Assembly: GCF_017874475.1 (NCBI RefSeq)
Contig: NZ_JAGGLO010000006.1
Span: 1 to 64,000 of the forward strand
Reading direction: 5' to 3'
Origin: Anaerococcus degeneri
GTDB lineage: Bacteria > Bacillota > Clostridia > Tissierellales > Peptoniphilaceae
Length of the DNA: 64,000 bases
Below the pieces are notes generated by a model, which was given only the letters and a program-made list of their open reading frames with translations, had not been told where the DNA came from and made no database searches. Shown piece after piece: positions 15,193 to 24,081 of the stretch. The first letter of the stretch is position 1; the number at the start of each line of letters is the position of its first letter. Position numbers and translations under genes: made by a program.

Positions 15193-16248
15193 TTATTCTT
15201 GATCTAGGATTGATTCTTGTGTGGCTTCTTCTTCGCTATCTTCTTCCACAATTTGTTCGAGGTCTTTTTTGAAGGCTGCCCTTACTTTTTCGTCAATTTG
15301 TCTAGCAAGTTCAACATCTTCTTCAAGCATGGTTTTTACATTTTCCCTGCCTTGACCTAGTTTTTCATCACCATATGAATACCAAGATCCTGCTTTTTCT
15401 ACTATATCAAGGTCTACAGCTGTATCTAAAAGTACACCGGCCTTTGAGATTCCCTTTCCATACATTATGTCAAATTCAACTATCTTAAATGGTGGGGCTA
15501 CCTTATTTTTAACGATTTTAACCCTTGTCCTTGAACCAATTGAGTTATCTCCTTCGGTAATGGTCTTAATCCTTCTAATATCAAGCCTTACTGAAGAATA
15601 GAACTTAAGGGCACGTCCACCTGTGGTTGTCTCTGGATTTCCAAACATAACCCCGATTTTTTCCCTTAATTGGTTGATAAAGATAACTGTAGTATTTGAC
15701 TTGGCAATTATACCTGTAAGTCTTCTTAGGGCCTGGCTCATAAGTCTGGCTTGTAGACCCATGTGGCTATCTCCCATCTCCCCTTCAATCTCAGCCTTTG
15801 GCACTAGGGCTGCAACAGAGTCGATTACGATAAGGCCAACAGCCCCACTTCTTACAAGGCTTTCGGCAATATCAAGTCCTGCCTCACCAGTGTCTGGTTG
15901 AGATAGGATTAATTCATCGATATTAACTCCGAGGTTACCTGCGTATTCAGCATCAAGGGCGTGCTCTGCGTCTACAAAGGCACAAGTATCTCCAAGTTTT
16001 TGGGCTTCTGCTATAACGTGGAGGGCTAGAGTTGTCTTACCAGATGATTCTGGTCCATAGATTTCAATAACTCTTCCCCTTGGAAGTCCACCAATACCTA
16101 GGGCAATATCAAGGTTAACTGCACCAGTTGGGATGGCATCTATAGCCACTCTTGGGGCCTCGCCCATCTTCATAATTGAACCTTTGCCGTACTTCTTTTC
16201 TATTTGCTTAAAAGCCTGGTCAAGGGCTTTCTTCTTGTCTGCGTCCAT
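15193..16248 (-). CDS. recA: Recombinase RecA
   Basis: A 351-residue RecA, which coats single-stranded DNA, pairs homologues and stimulates LexA cleavage. Walker A is GPESSGKTT (about 65-73), Walker [11 protein letters not shown]. The L2 region begins near [21 protein letters not shown]. An acidic tail ends the protein ([17 protein letters not shown]). The start is the ATG at 16246-16248, five bases after AAGGAG. The GTG two codons earlier falls inside the RBS. It lies after the pgsA/hypothetical pair, with a possible own -10 (TATAAT, 16282-16287). Confidence 0.98.
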   Translation of the reverse strand: MDADKKKALDQAFKQIEKKYGKGSIMKMGEAPRVAIDAIPTGAVNLDIALGIGGLPRGRVIEIYGPESSGKTTLALHVIAEAQKLGDTCAFVDAEHALDAEYAGNLGVNIDELILSQPDTGEAGLDIAESLVRSGAVGLIVIDSVAALVPKAEIEGEMGDSHMGLQARLMSQALRRLTGIIAKSNTTVIFINQLREKIGVMFGNPETTTGGRALKFYSSVRLDIRRIKTITEGDNSIGSRTRVKIVKNKVAPPFKIVEFDIMYGKGISKAGVLLDTAVDLDIVEKAGSWYSYGDEKLGQGRENVKTMLEEDVELARQIDEKVRAAFKKDLEQIVEEDSEEEATQESILDQE

Positions 16249-16306
16249 ATACACTCCTTATACGCTTAATGTCTTACTACTATTATATACCTTTTTTTAA
16301 TAAAGT

Positions 16307-16720
16307 CTAATTTCTTGTCCTAACCATGTTCATGGCAAAAATTACAAATTGAACTACCACCATCAGAATAAGCCCAAGATTAATCTGTTGGACATTTATC
16401 ACAAGGGGCACCATCAAAAACAAGAGGCCACCAAAGATAACTATGTTGGAACTTAACTTATCTTCCATGTAGGTTGCTTTCTTGTTAGCTTTTAGCATAA
16501 TTATCCCTCCTACAAGTAGGGAAGCTAAAAACAAAACCGGAAAGAAATTCCCATAACCCCATGTCATCGGTGACACAAAATTAAATCTTTTTATAATGAT
16601 TGTCGCTCCATCAGACATAAATCTCTGATGGATAAAATCACCAAAAAAAGCAGCAAGGGCTTGAAATACCAAGAGGATTAGCTCGGTTAATATTAATTTC
16701 TTGCCTTTTTCTTCTGTCAT
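16307..16720 (-). CDS. Small four-helix membrane protein of unknown function
   Basis: A 137-residue integral membrane protein that I do not recognise. Four hydrophobic segments are visible (about 9-26, 56-75, 88-106 and 110-130). The short extracytoplasmic stretch after the first contains HQRFMSDGATIIIKRFNF. The cytoplasmic loop before the third helix is basic (KANKKATYMEDK). It sits between pgsA and recA in one direction with gaps of 19 and 58 bases, so cotranscription with pgsA is likely. Nothing in the sequence gives a mechanism. Confidence 0.6.
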   Translation of the reverse strand: MTEEKGKKLILTELILLVFQALAAFFGDFIHQRFMSDGATIIIKRFNFVSPMTWGYGNFFPVLFLASLLVGGIIMLKANKKATYMEDKLSSNIVIFGGLLFLMVPLVINVQQINLGLILMVVVQFVIFAMNMVRTRN

Positions 16721-16739
16721 ATTTTCTCCAAAACTTATT

Positions 16740-17270
16740 TTAAATATTTTCTAAGTCCAAAACTTTTTTATTTTTAATTATATAATCAAGTCCTGAAATA
16801 AGAGTCAAAATAACTGCTACATAGAAAACATAGATACCAAACTTATTTAAGGCATCGTTGTGAAGGAGGAGCAAAACTAGGGAAATCATCTGACTAGTAG
16901 TCTTTGCCTTACCCCACATAGACGCTGCTATAGTAATACCCATGTCAGCTGCGAGTGTCCTAAAACCTGTAATTATCAATTCTCTTGAAATAATTATTAT
17001 AACTGCCCAAGCTGGAATCACCTTTGCTTCAACTAGGACAATAAAAGCTGCCATAGTAAGGACCTTATCAACAAGCGGGTCTACAAATTTACCGAAATTT
17101 GTGATTAAATTCCTGCTCCTAGCAAGATGACCGTCAACGGCATCTGTAAGAGATGCTACCATAAAAAGAATTGCTGCTATATTGTAGCTTGTGCCATAGA
17201 TATAAAAAGCTATGACAAAGATTGGGATCATAATAAGTCTTACCATTGTAACTTTATTAGCTATATTCAT
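16740..17270 (-). CDS. pgsA: CDP-diacylglycerol--glycerol-3-phosphate 3-phosphatidyltransferase
   Basis: A 176-residue membrane enzyme that makes phosphatidylglycerol phosphate, committing CDP-diacylglycerol to anionic phospholipids. The CDP-alcohol phosphatidyltransferase motif is complete: D46-G47-x2-A50-R51-x8-G60-x3-D64-x3-D68, following TDA. About five membrane helices surround it. It starts 9 bases after the ftsK stop, in the ftsK-pgsA-hypothetical-recA order that is common in Firmicutes. Confidence 0.95.
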   Translation of the reverse strand: MNIANKVTMVRLIMIPIFVIAFYIYGTSYNIAAILFMVASLTDAVDGHLARSRNLITNFGKFVDPLVDKVLTMAAFIVLVEAKVIPAWAVIIIISRELIITGFRTLAADMGITIAASMWGKAKTTSQMISLVLLLLHNDALNKFGIYVFYVAVILTLISGLDYIIKNKKVLDLENI

Positions 17271-17279
17271 CTTTATCTC

Positions 17280-19574
17280 CTATAAATCTTCAAAATATGT
17301 CCTATCTACAAGGACCTTACGAGGTTTGCTGCCTTCATAGCCGCCGACTAGACCCTTTTGCTCCAGCTGGTCAATAATCCTGCCAGCCCTAGCATAGCCG
17401 ATTTTTAATTTCCTTTGAAGCATAGACACAGAAGCTGTTTGGTCAGCTACTATCACCTTAATTGCCTCTTCCAACAATTCATCCTCATCTTCAAGGTCTG
17501 CTGTAACATTTTCTTCAACCTTTTCAATGGCTTCTTCGTTGTAATTAGTGTCGCTATTTCCTTTTATATATTCTACTACACTTAGGACTTCTTCGTCAGA
17601 TACAAAGGCCCCCTGGATCCTCACAGGTTTCATTGAATCTGATGAAGCATAGAGCATATCGCCCTTACCTAGGAGTTTCTCTGCCCCCTGCATATCCAAA
17701 ATTGTCCTAGAATCTATCTGGCTTGTTACAGCAAAAGATATCCTTGATGGAATATTTGCCTTGATTGTACCCGTAATTACGTCTACAGTTGGTCTTTGGG
17801 TTGCTATTATCAAATGGATACCACAGGCCCTGGATTTTTGGGCAAGCCTTGTTATATAATCTTCGACTTCGCTTGCTGCGGTCATCATAAGGTCTGATAA
17901 CTCGTCGACGATTACCACTATATATGGTAGGTTTTCCATAGAATCATCAGTTTCAGCCGCTTTCTTATAGCCTTTGATGTCCCTAACATGGTTTTCTTCA
18001 AAGAGCTTGTATCTTTTCTCCATCTCGGAAATCGCCCAAAATAGAGAAGACGATGCTTTTTTAGGATCAGTTATAACAGGCATTATCAAATGTGGAATCC
18101 CATTATAAACTGAAAGCTCAACGACTTTTGGGTCTATCAATAAGAGTTTGACTTCATCTGGGCTATGTTTGTATAAAATCGACATGATAATTGTATTGAT
18201 ACAAACAGACTTACCAGATCCTGTCGCCCCTGACACCAATAAGTGTGGCATTTTTTCTATAGCTGAAATAATTGGTTCACCAGAAATTGACTTACCCATG
18301 GCAAAAGGAATGGCATATCTTGTTTTTATAAACTTAGTTGATGAGATAATTTCCTTAAAGCCTACGACTTCTTTTTTGTCGTTGGCAACTTCTATACCTA
18401 CGTGAGATTTGCCTGGAATTGGCGCTTCTATCCTGATTCCTGATGTGGCAAGGCTTAGGGATAGGTCGTCAGCAAGGTTTACAATTTTTGATACCTTAAC
18501 ACCCCTGGCTGGTTTTAGCTCATAGCAGGTGACAGTTGGACCCACGTCTATTTGAACGATTTTGCCTTCGATTCCGAAAGATTCTAGGGTTTCCTCAATA
18601 ATTTCTGCCTTTTGCCTTATTTCGTCATTATCAATTCCCCCGTCAGCATTTATGTCCTTTAGAAGGCTCACTGGCGGATAAGAATAGTTGGCAAATTCTC
18701 TTTTTAAATCTTCGTTAAGGTCTGCAAATTCAACTTGTTTAGACTTGTAATCCCTAATTAGCTTTTCATCTTGAATATTTTCTTTACTTTCAATAAATTC
18801 CTTATCTTCCTCTATTTTGGCAGGTCTTTTCTTTACTGCTCTTCGAGGAGGATTGTCAGATTTAGGATTGTTTATCTTAAGGCTTGGAATTTTTTCAGAT
18901 TTTCTATCCTTTTCTAACTTTTTAGCCTTAGATTCCTCTAATTTTTTACTTATTTTTGCCATAGCCTTTTGGCTTAAGTGCTTGATGCCAAGACCCATAA
19001 TAATTAGTCCATCCCTTAATTTTAGGAAAAATTCCTTATAGGTATAAGGACTTACATTTATAATAAAGGATCCAATCAAAGTGGCATAAAGGATATAAAG
19101 TCCAAGCTGGCCAATAAAGTTTAGGACATAAAATCCAACTAGGCCTCCAAACCAACCTCCACCGAGGCTTCCCTTAAAGGCAGAATATTCAACAGACCAG
19201 GCGAGCTCATTTCTTATATAGTCCTTGGATAAAATAGCCAAAGTCAAAAAATAAATTCCATAAATTAAAAGCATGCGGCTTAAATTCGCCCTGAACTTTT
19301 CCCTATAAACTAAATAAAAACTTGCAAATAAAATGATTGGAAAAGCCAAGTTTAATTTGCCGAAAAGACCTTCAAAAAATCTCGCCAAGGCATCGCCGAT
19401 AAGGCCAGTGCTTGATGATAAAATAAAAATAAATATTAGGACAGATGCGACCATGACCACCATAGAAAAAGTCTTGATGTCAAAGGATCTTTCCCTAAAT
19501 TTTTTTTGCTTACTTTTGTTGGGAGACTTCGTGTTAGACTTTTTTCTAATTCTCCCAGAATTCCTATTTGTCAT
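17280..19574 (-). CDS. ftsK: DNA translocase FtsK/SpoIIIE
   Basis: A roughly 764-residue septal DNA pump. A basic N-terminus precedes four or five membrane helices (about 38-165). A charged linker (about 205-285) follows, then the alpha/beta motor with Walker A GATGSGKSV, Walker B-like LPYIVVIVDELSDLMM, and RAx-type LAQKSRACGIHLIIATQRP. The gamma winged helix (VSMLQRKLKIGYARAGRIID) reads KOPS/SRS DNA. The ATG at 19574 follows GAGAGGTG; the upstream GTG lies inside that RBS. An FtsK of this size with a short linker fits Gram-positive SpoIIIE/SftA-like proteins. Confidence 0.97.
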   Translation of the reverse strand: MTNRNSGRIRKKSNTKSPNKSKQKKFRERSFDIKTFSMVVMVASVLIFIFILSSSTGLIGDALARFFEGLFGKLNLAFPIILFASFYLVYREKFRANLSRMLLIYGIYFLTLAILSKDYIRNELAWSVEYSAFKGSLGGGWFGGLVGFYVLNFIGQLGLYILYATLIGSFIINVSPYTYKEFFLKLRDGLIIMGLGIKHLSQKAMAKISKKLEESKAKKLEKDRKSEKIPSLKINNPKSDNPPRRAVKKRPAKIEEDKEFIESKENIQDEKLIRDYKSKQVEFADLNEDLKREFANYSYPPVSLLKDINADGGIDNDEIRQKAEIIEETLESFGIEGKIVQIDVGPTVTCYELKPARGVKVSKIVNLADDLSLSLATSGIRIEAPIPGKSHVGIEVANDKKEVVGFKEIISSTKFIKTRYAIPFAMGKSISGEPIISAIEKMPHLLVSGATGSGKSVCINTIIMSILYKHSPDEVKLLLIDPKVVELSVYNGIPHLIMPVITDPKKASSSLFWAISEMEKRYKLFEENHVRDIKGYKKAAETDDSMENLPYIVVIVDELSDLMMTAASEVEDYITRLAQKSRACGIHLIIATQRPTVDVITGTIKANIPSRISFAVTSQIDSRTILDMQGAEKLLGKGDMLYASSDSMKPVRIQGAFVSDEEVLSVVEYIKGNSDTNYNEEAIEKVEENVTADLEDEDELLEEAIKVIVADQTASVSMLQRKLKIGYARAGRIIDQLEQKGLVGGYEGSKPRKVLVDRTYFEDL

Positions 19575-19591
19575 ATACACCTCTCCCCTAT

Positions 19592-19597
19592 ATTATA
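19592..19597 (-). promoter_or_regulatory. Candidate -10 for ftsK
   Basis: TATAAT on the minus strand about 18 bases before the ftsK start and after the YjiH terminator. The -35 is poorly conserved (GTTTAT at 17 bases). Confidence 0.35.
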
Positions 19598-19673
19598 TGG
19601 TAAAAAACTTAAAAATAAACCATATAAATTTTATTAAGATAAAAGCTTTTAAGTGAAATTTCTTCATAAAAAA

Positions 19674-19694
19674 TGCACCAGCTAAGCTGGCGCA
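19674..19694 (-). terminator. Terminator of the YjiH-family gene
   Basis: TGCACCAGC/GCTGGCGCA stem (19674-19682, 19686-19694, one G-T pair) followed by a run of T on the minus strand. Confidence 0.9.
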
Positions 19695-19704
19695 TAAATT
19701 TATC

Positions 19705-21072
19705 TTAGAATAGTAAGTGAGTTAGGATTACTATTACTGGAAGAGTAATTAGAGTTCTTTCTAGGAAAAGGATGAAGATATCTTTTAGGTCAACTGGGAT
19801 TGTAGAACCTAGGATAACTGCTCCTGTTTCAGACATGTAAATAAGCTGGGTTACAGATACTGCAGCTACTACGAATTGGGTAAATTCTGAAGTAATTCTG
19901 TCTGCTGCGAGTATTGATGGAACAACCATGTCCGCAAAACCAACTACCATTGTTTTACTAGCTTCAGCTGCTTCTGGCACTTGAAGTAGTTTTAGGATTG
20001 GTAGGAATGGCATACCTAGCCATGTGAAGATTGGAGTTGATTCAGATAATACTAGGGCAAGTGTACCTGCAGCCATGATTACTGGAGTAACACCTAACCA
20101 TAGGCTTAGGACAGTGTCACGACCATTTATTAGGAAGTTTTTAACATCTAAGTTCTTTTCTGCCTTAAGTACAGCAAGTTGAGTTGCCCATTCAACTCTT
20201 GTGAAGTTTTCTGGGACAATTTCTTCGTGTGGATTTTCAGGTTCTTTTAGTCTTGTATCTTTCTTCCTGGATAATGGAGGGATACGTGGTACTATTAGAG
20301 CTGCAACGATTCCTGAAATACCAACAATTAGGTAGAAAGTACCAAATCTGTTAACCATATTTACGTTTGATAAAACAACCATACAGAAAGTTATAGATAC
20401 TGCTGAGAAGGTTGTAGAGATGATTGAAGCTTCTTTTTCGGTGTAGTTTCCTTCTTCGTATTGTTTAGCTGTAAGAGCAACACCGATGGTACCGTCACCT
20501 ATCCATGAAGCTAAACAGTCAACTGCAGAACGTCCTGGAAGTTTAAATACTGGTCTCATAACCTTTGATAAAAAGATTCCAACAAATTCTAGGATACCAA
20601 ACTCTGTTAGGAATGGTAGGATAAAACCTGCTACTAAGAATATTGTCAAAAGTCCACCGATAAGATCGTATAAGATTAGTCCACCTGTATTTTCTGACCA
20701 AATCATTTCTGGACCAAGTTTAAAGGCTGTCATGTAGCCAATTATAGTACCTGCAATCCTTGCAAATAGCCAGAATGGTGTAATATCTGAAACTTCCTTT
20801 AGGATTGGTGTTTTTTCAATAAAGTCTGGTTTTGAAATTGTGTATAAAATTGCAAGTAGGGTTGAAATTGTAATACAAGTCAAAGCTACTATGTGAATTG
20901 GTATAATTGAGTTAATAGCTTGGTTTAAGAATTTTGAAATTACTGAAACCGCTACAGTTGATCCGCCGTCAGCTGTTTTAAATGGTGTCATAAGTAAGAG
21001 AACACCGATAGCTGATGGGATTACAAACTTCATAACCCTTGCCGCTGTGATTTTTTCTTTTTTAACTGTCAT
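19705..21072 (-). CDS. YjiH-family / nucleoside-recognition (Gate) membrane transporter
   Basis: A 455-residue polytopic membrane protein with about eleven hydrophobic helices. It shows paired 'Gate'-type repeats: GDGTIGVALTAKQYEEGNYTEKEAS, shown here in part, in the first half, and MVVGFADMVVPSILAADR with VTQLIYMSETGAVILGSTIP in the second half. This is the pattern of the YjiH branch of the NupG/SpmA/FeoB-type gate fold. The substrate is unknown, and the annotation as nucleoside transport is by family only. It is a monocistronic unit: its own promoter and a leader of about 285 bases lie upstream, and a strong terminator downstream. Confidence 0.8.
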   Translation of the reverse strand: MTVKKEKITAARVMKFVIPSAIGVLLLMTPFKTADGGSTVAVSVISKFLNQAINSIIPIHIVALTCITISTLLAILYTISKPDFIEKTPILKEVSDITPFWLFARIAGTIIGYMTAFKLGPEMIWSENTGGLILYDLIGGLLTIFLVAGFILPFLTEFGILEFVGIFLSKVMRPVFKLPGRSAVDCLASWIGDGTIGVALTAKQYEEGNYTEKEASIISTTFSAVSITFCMVVLSNVNMVNRFGTFYLIVGISGIVAALIVPRIPPLSRKKDTRLKEPENPHEEIVPENFTRVEWATQLAVLKAEKNLDVKNFLINGRDTVLSLWLGVTPVIMAAGTLALVLSESTPIFTWLGMPFLPILKLLQVPEAAEASKTMVVGFADMVVPSILAADRITSEFTQFVVAAVSVTQLIYMSETGAVILGSTIPVDLKDIFILFLERTLITLPVIVILTHLLF

Positions 21073-21358
21073 TTTTAACCTCTTAATTTAACTAGCGCTC
21101 ATTTTTTTTGGAGCATTTGTTCGATTAACTATATTAGAATTTTGGCCAACGTTTAGATAAAGACTTTTAAATTTGTATAAGTGCTGGTCTGATTCTAATC
21201 TGATGCAAAGCTTAAGTTCATAAAAACAAATTATTTATAAAAACAACTTAGTTTTACAAAACTATGTCTACCTTTTCCTTATCTTTTCCTTTGCTTAAAA
21301 AGATATGGATTTTCCCTCCTTCTCCTTATTTCGTTAAATAAAATAACGATTTCTTATA
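21073..21358 (-). other. Long 5' leader of the YjiH-family gene
   Basis: About 285 transcribed bases between the predicted start site and the ATG. There is a purine-rich RBS-like stretch AAGGAGAAGGAGG near 21310-21325 with no good start after it. There is also a small hairpin (GCTC/GAGC, 21090-21112). I recognise no riboswitch class, T-box or leader peptide. Confidence 0.4.
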
Positions 21359-21364
21359 TATTTT

Positions 21365-21393
21365 ATATTATCATATCTTTGATATTTCTGCAA
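21365..21393 (-). promoter_or_regulatory. Promoter of the YjiH-family gene
   Basis: On the minus strand, TTGCAG (21388-21393), a 17-base spacer and TAATAT (21365-21370). Confidence 0.6.
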
Positions 21394-21469
21394 CAATAAT
21401 TACATAATTTCCAGTGTAATATATTATAAAAAATAACGAGAAAAGTCATTTGGGCAAATTTGTCCACAA

Positions 21470-21502
21470 AAAAACTGCCACAGTTACCTATAGCAGCTTT
21501 CA
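21470..21502 (-). terminator. Terminator of rpsO-pnp
   Basis: A 13-bp stem with G-T pairs, AAAGCTGCTATAG / CTGTGGCAGTTTT, loop GTAA, running into T7 on the minus strand just after the pnp stop. Confidence 0.9.
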
Positions 21503-21507
21503 AATTT

Positions 21508-23661
21508 TTATTTATCTTTTCTATATGGAGACTCATCTACTGGCCATGCTTCAGCCTTTTCTGGTCTTTCAGCTTTTTCAGGTTTTTCTAGTAGGGCTTT
21601 TCTTGAAAGGTTTATCCTTCCTTGTCTGTCGATTTCAGTAACTTGAACTCTTACCTTATCGCCAACTTTTAGCTCATCTTCAACCTTATTTACCCTGTGG
21701 TGGGCGATTTGGCTGATGTGAAGTAGACCTTCCTTGCCAATTGCAATTTCAACAAAGGCACCAAAGTTCATAAGTCTTACAACTGTACCTTCAAAAACAT
21801 CTCCTGGTTTTGGATCGGTAACAATAGCCTTGATCATCTCGATAGCTTTCTTTCCGCTTGCTCCATCGTTAGATGCAACTGTGATGTGGCCATCATCTTC
21901 TGTTTCAATTTTAACACCTGTAGCATCGATAATCTTGTTTATATTCTTTCCACCAGAACCAATTACATCTCTTACCTTTTCTGGGTCAATGTCGATTGTA
22001 TATAGTCTTGGTGCATAGTCAGATAATTCTGCCCTTGGTGCATCAATTGCAGATTCGATTACATCTAGAATCCTAAATCTAGCGTCTTTTGCATCAGCAA
22101 GAGATTGTCTTAGGACTTCCTCAGTGATACCTGATATTTTCATATCCATTTGTAGGGCTGTGATACCATCACGAGTTCCGGCTACCTTAAAGTCCATATC
22201 TCCTAGGTGGTCTTCAAGACCTTGGATGTCTGTTAGGATTGATATTGAGTCATCTTCCTTGATTAGACCCATGGCTATACCTGCAACTGGTTTTTTAATT
22301 GGAACACCTGCATCCATTAAAGAGAGGGTTGAACCACAAATAGAAGCTTGGGAGCTTGATCCGTTTGAAGATAAAACTTCAGATACAACTCTGATTGTGT
22401 ATGGGAAGTCTTTTTCATCTGGAAGTACTGGTACAAGGGCTCTTTCAGCTAGGTGGCCGTGACCGATTTCACGTCTGCCTGGTCCTCTTAATGGTCTTAC
22501 ATCTCCTACACAGAATGGTGGGAAGTTGTACTGATGCATGTATCTTTTTTCTACATCTTCGATATTAAGTCCGTCGATTAATTGGCTATCCGCTGGAGAA
22601 CCTAAAGTCACAATTGATAATACTTGGGTTTGTCCTCTTTGGAATAGACCTGAACCGTGAACTCTTGGAAGAACTCCTGCTTCTGCAGAAAGTGGTCTTA
22701 TTTCTGTCATTTCCCTGCCATCTGGTCTGATTTTATCAATAGAAATCATTCTTCTGACTTCTTTTTTCATAATATCATCAATTCTTCTGTGGATTTCATC
22801 TTCTGTTTCTGGGAAATCTCCTAGGAATTTTTCCTTAGCTTCCTCTTCTATTCTAAAGATGTTATCTTCTCTTTCAGTCTTGTCTGTTGTCCTAATTGAA
22901 GATTTGATTTCTTCTTCAAAAGATTCTGAAATTAGCCTATCAAGTTCGGTTTCTTCATGTTCTTCAACTTCTTTTTTAGGAAGACCAATATCATCTATAA
23001 TTGTTTGAATAAAGTCAGAAATATCACCTATTTCATCAAGAGCTAGAAGCATTGCTTCAAGCATTTCGCTTTCATCAAGCTCATTTGCTCCAGCTTCTAC
23101 CATGTTGATAGCACCTTTTTTACCAGCTACTGTTAGTTCAAGGTCAGATTTTTTCCTGTCTTCTTCATTTGGATTTATAACAAGTTTGCCATCAACCTTA
23201 CCTACCATACAAGCTCCAACAGGACCATCAAATGGAATGTCAGAAATACCTAGGGCTATTGATGCACCAATGGTTGTTAGTGGGTCTGGAAGGTGGTCGT
23301 GGTCCATTGATAGGACTGTGGCAATAACTTGAACGTCATTGTAATAATTTTCTGGGAAAAGTGGTCTAAGAGGTCTATCCATTTGTCTAGAAATAAGGGT
23401 TGCTTCATCGCTTGCCTTGCCTTCTCTTCTTAGGAAACCTCCTGGAATCTTACCAACTGCATAAAGTTTTTCTTGGAAATCGCAAATAAGTGGGAAGAAA
23501 TCTATTCCCTCTCTTGGCTTTTCGCTTGCAACCGCAGTTACTAATAGGCTGGTATCCCCACTTTGAATAAAGCAGGCACCATTGGCTTGCTCAGCATACT
23601 TGCCGATAGTTACCTCAAAGTCATATCCGTTTTTTGAAGTGTATTTGTAATTTTTGATCAT
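21508..23661 (-). CDS. pnp: Polyribonucleotide nucleotidyltransferase (PNPase)
   Basis: A 717-residue 3'-5' phosphorolytic exoribonuclease of the degradosome. Two RNase PH domains are present: the first with GKIPGGFLRREGKASDEATL, the second with RVHGSGLFQRGQTQVLSI and GPGRREIGHGHLAERAL. Then come a KH domain (VRDVIGSGGKNINKI) and an S1 domain (GDVFEGTVVRLMNFGAFVEI) that binds RNA. The charged tail ends in repeated EKAERPEKAE. It follows rpsO in the universal order, with a hairpin between them. Confidence 0.98.
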   Translation of the reverse strand: MIKNYKYTSKNGYDFEVTIGKYAEQANGACFIQSGDTSLLVTAVASEKPREGIDFFPLICDFQEKLYAVGKIPGGFLRREGKASDEATLISRQMDRPLRPLFPENYYNDVQVIATVLSMDHDHLPDPLTTIGASIALGISDIPFDGPVGACMVGKVDGKLVINPNEEDRKKSDLELTVAGKKGAINMVEAGANELDESEMLEAMLLALDEIGDISDFIQTIIDDIGLPKKEVEEHEETELDRLISESFEEEIKSSIRTTDKTEREDNIFRIEEEAKEKFLGDFPETEDEIHRRIDDIMKKEVRRMISIDKIRPDGREMTEIRPLSAEAGVLPRVHGSGLFQRGQTQVLSIVTLGSPADSQLIDGLNIEDVEKRYMHQYNFPPFCVGDVRPLRGPGRREIGHGHLAERALVPVLPDEKDFPYTIRVVSEVLSSNGSSSQASICGSTLSLMDAGVPIKKPVAGIAMGLIKEDDSISILTDIQGLEDHLGDMDFKVAGTRDGITALQMDMKISGITEEVLRQSLADAKDARFRILDVIESAIDAPRAELSDYAPRLYTIDIDPEKVRDVIGSGGKNINKIIDATGVKIETEDDGHITVASNDGASGKKAIEMIKAIVTDPKPGDVFEGTVVRLMNFGAFVEIAIGKEGLLHISQIAHHRVNKVEDELKVGDKVRVQVTEIDRQGRINLSRKALLEKPEKAERPEKAEAWPVDESPYRKDK

Positions 23662-23684
23662 TATCTCTCCTATATATAAAATAA

Positions 23685-23702
23685 GGCGGGAAAATCCCCG
23701 CC
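23685..23702 (-). terminator. Hairpin between rpsO and pnp
   Basis: GGCGGG/CCCGCC stem with a short A-rich loop, then TTATTTTA on the minus strand. It is probably a partial terminator or RNase processing site that sets the S15:PNPase ratio. Confidence 0.7.
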
Positions 23703-23708
23703 AAAAAA

Positions 23709-23972
23709 TTAACCTCTTAGTCCAAGTCTTTCGATAATTGATCTATATCTATCAATATCATTATCTCTTAGATAGTTAAGCATACCTCTTCTACGTCTGA
23801 TCATTTTGTATAATCCACGTCTAGAAGAATGGTCTTTTGTATTTGATTTTAAGTGTTCTGTTAAGTCAGCTATTCTCTTTGAAAGGATAGCGATTTGTAC
23901 TTCTGGTGAACCAGAATCTTTCTCATCTAATTGGTATTCTTTGATTATTGCTTGTTTTTCTACTTTGTTCAT
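23709..23972 (-). CDS. rpsO: 30S ribosomal protein S15
   Basis: An 87-residue S15 of normal size; it binds the 16S rRNA central-domain three-way junction early in assembly. Conserved stretches are [41 protein letters not shown] and [24 protein letters not shown], shown in part. It starts after an AGGAGG-like box (GGAGGAAATT). The preceding leader folds into a hairpin and could mediate feedback by S15 itself, as in other bacteria. Confidence 0.98.
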   Translation of the reverse strand: MNKVEKQAIIKEYQLDEKDSGSPEVQIAILSKRIADLTEHLKSNTKDHSSRRGLYKMIRRRRGMLNYLRDNDIDRYRSIIERLGLRG

Positions 23973-24017
23973 AATTTCCTCCGTAATAATTTATTCAGCT
24001 TTTGCCATGTATTAGTC

Positions 24018-24047
24018 GAGGTTTCATATACCTAGCAAAGCTACCTC
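24018..24047 (-). promoter_or_regulatory. Candidate S15 feedback leader hairpin
   Basis: GAGGT (24018-24022 on the plus strand) pairs with ACCTC (24043-24047), with a nested AGC/GCT hairpin. It begins at the predicted transcript start of rpsO. S15 autoregulation is known in several bacteria with different folds; binding here is inferred. Confidence 0.35.
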
Positions 24048-24051
24048 ATAT

Positions 24052-24080
24052 ATTATACACCCCAAATATTGTTTTGCCAA
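24052..24080 (-). promoter_or_regulatory. Promoter of rpsO-pnp
   Basis: TTGGCA (24075-24080), 17-base spacer, TATAAT (24052-24057) on the minus strand. It touches the ribF stop codon, so rpsO is transcribed from this promoter and probably also by read-through from the nusA operon. Confidence 0.8.
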
Positions 24081-24081
24081 A

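Noticed and set aside
16255-16306. SOS box before recA
   Set aside because: No GAAC-N4-GTTC-like element was seen there or before dinB. Absence by eye is not proof.
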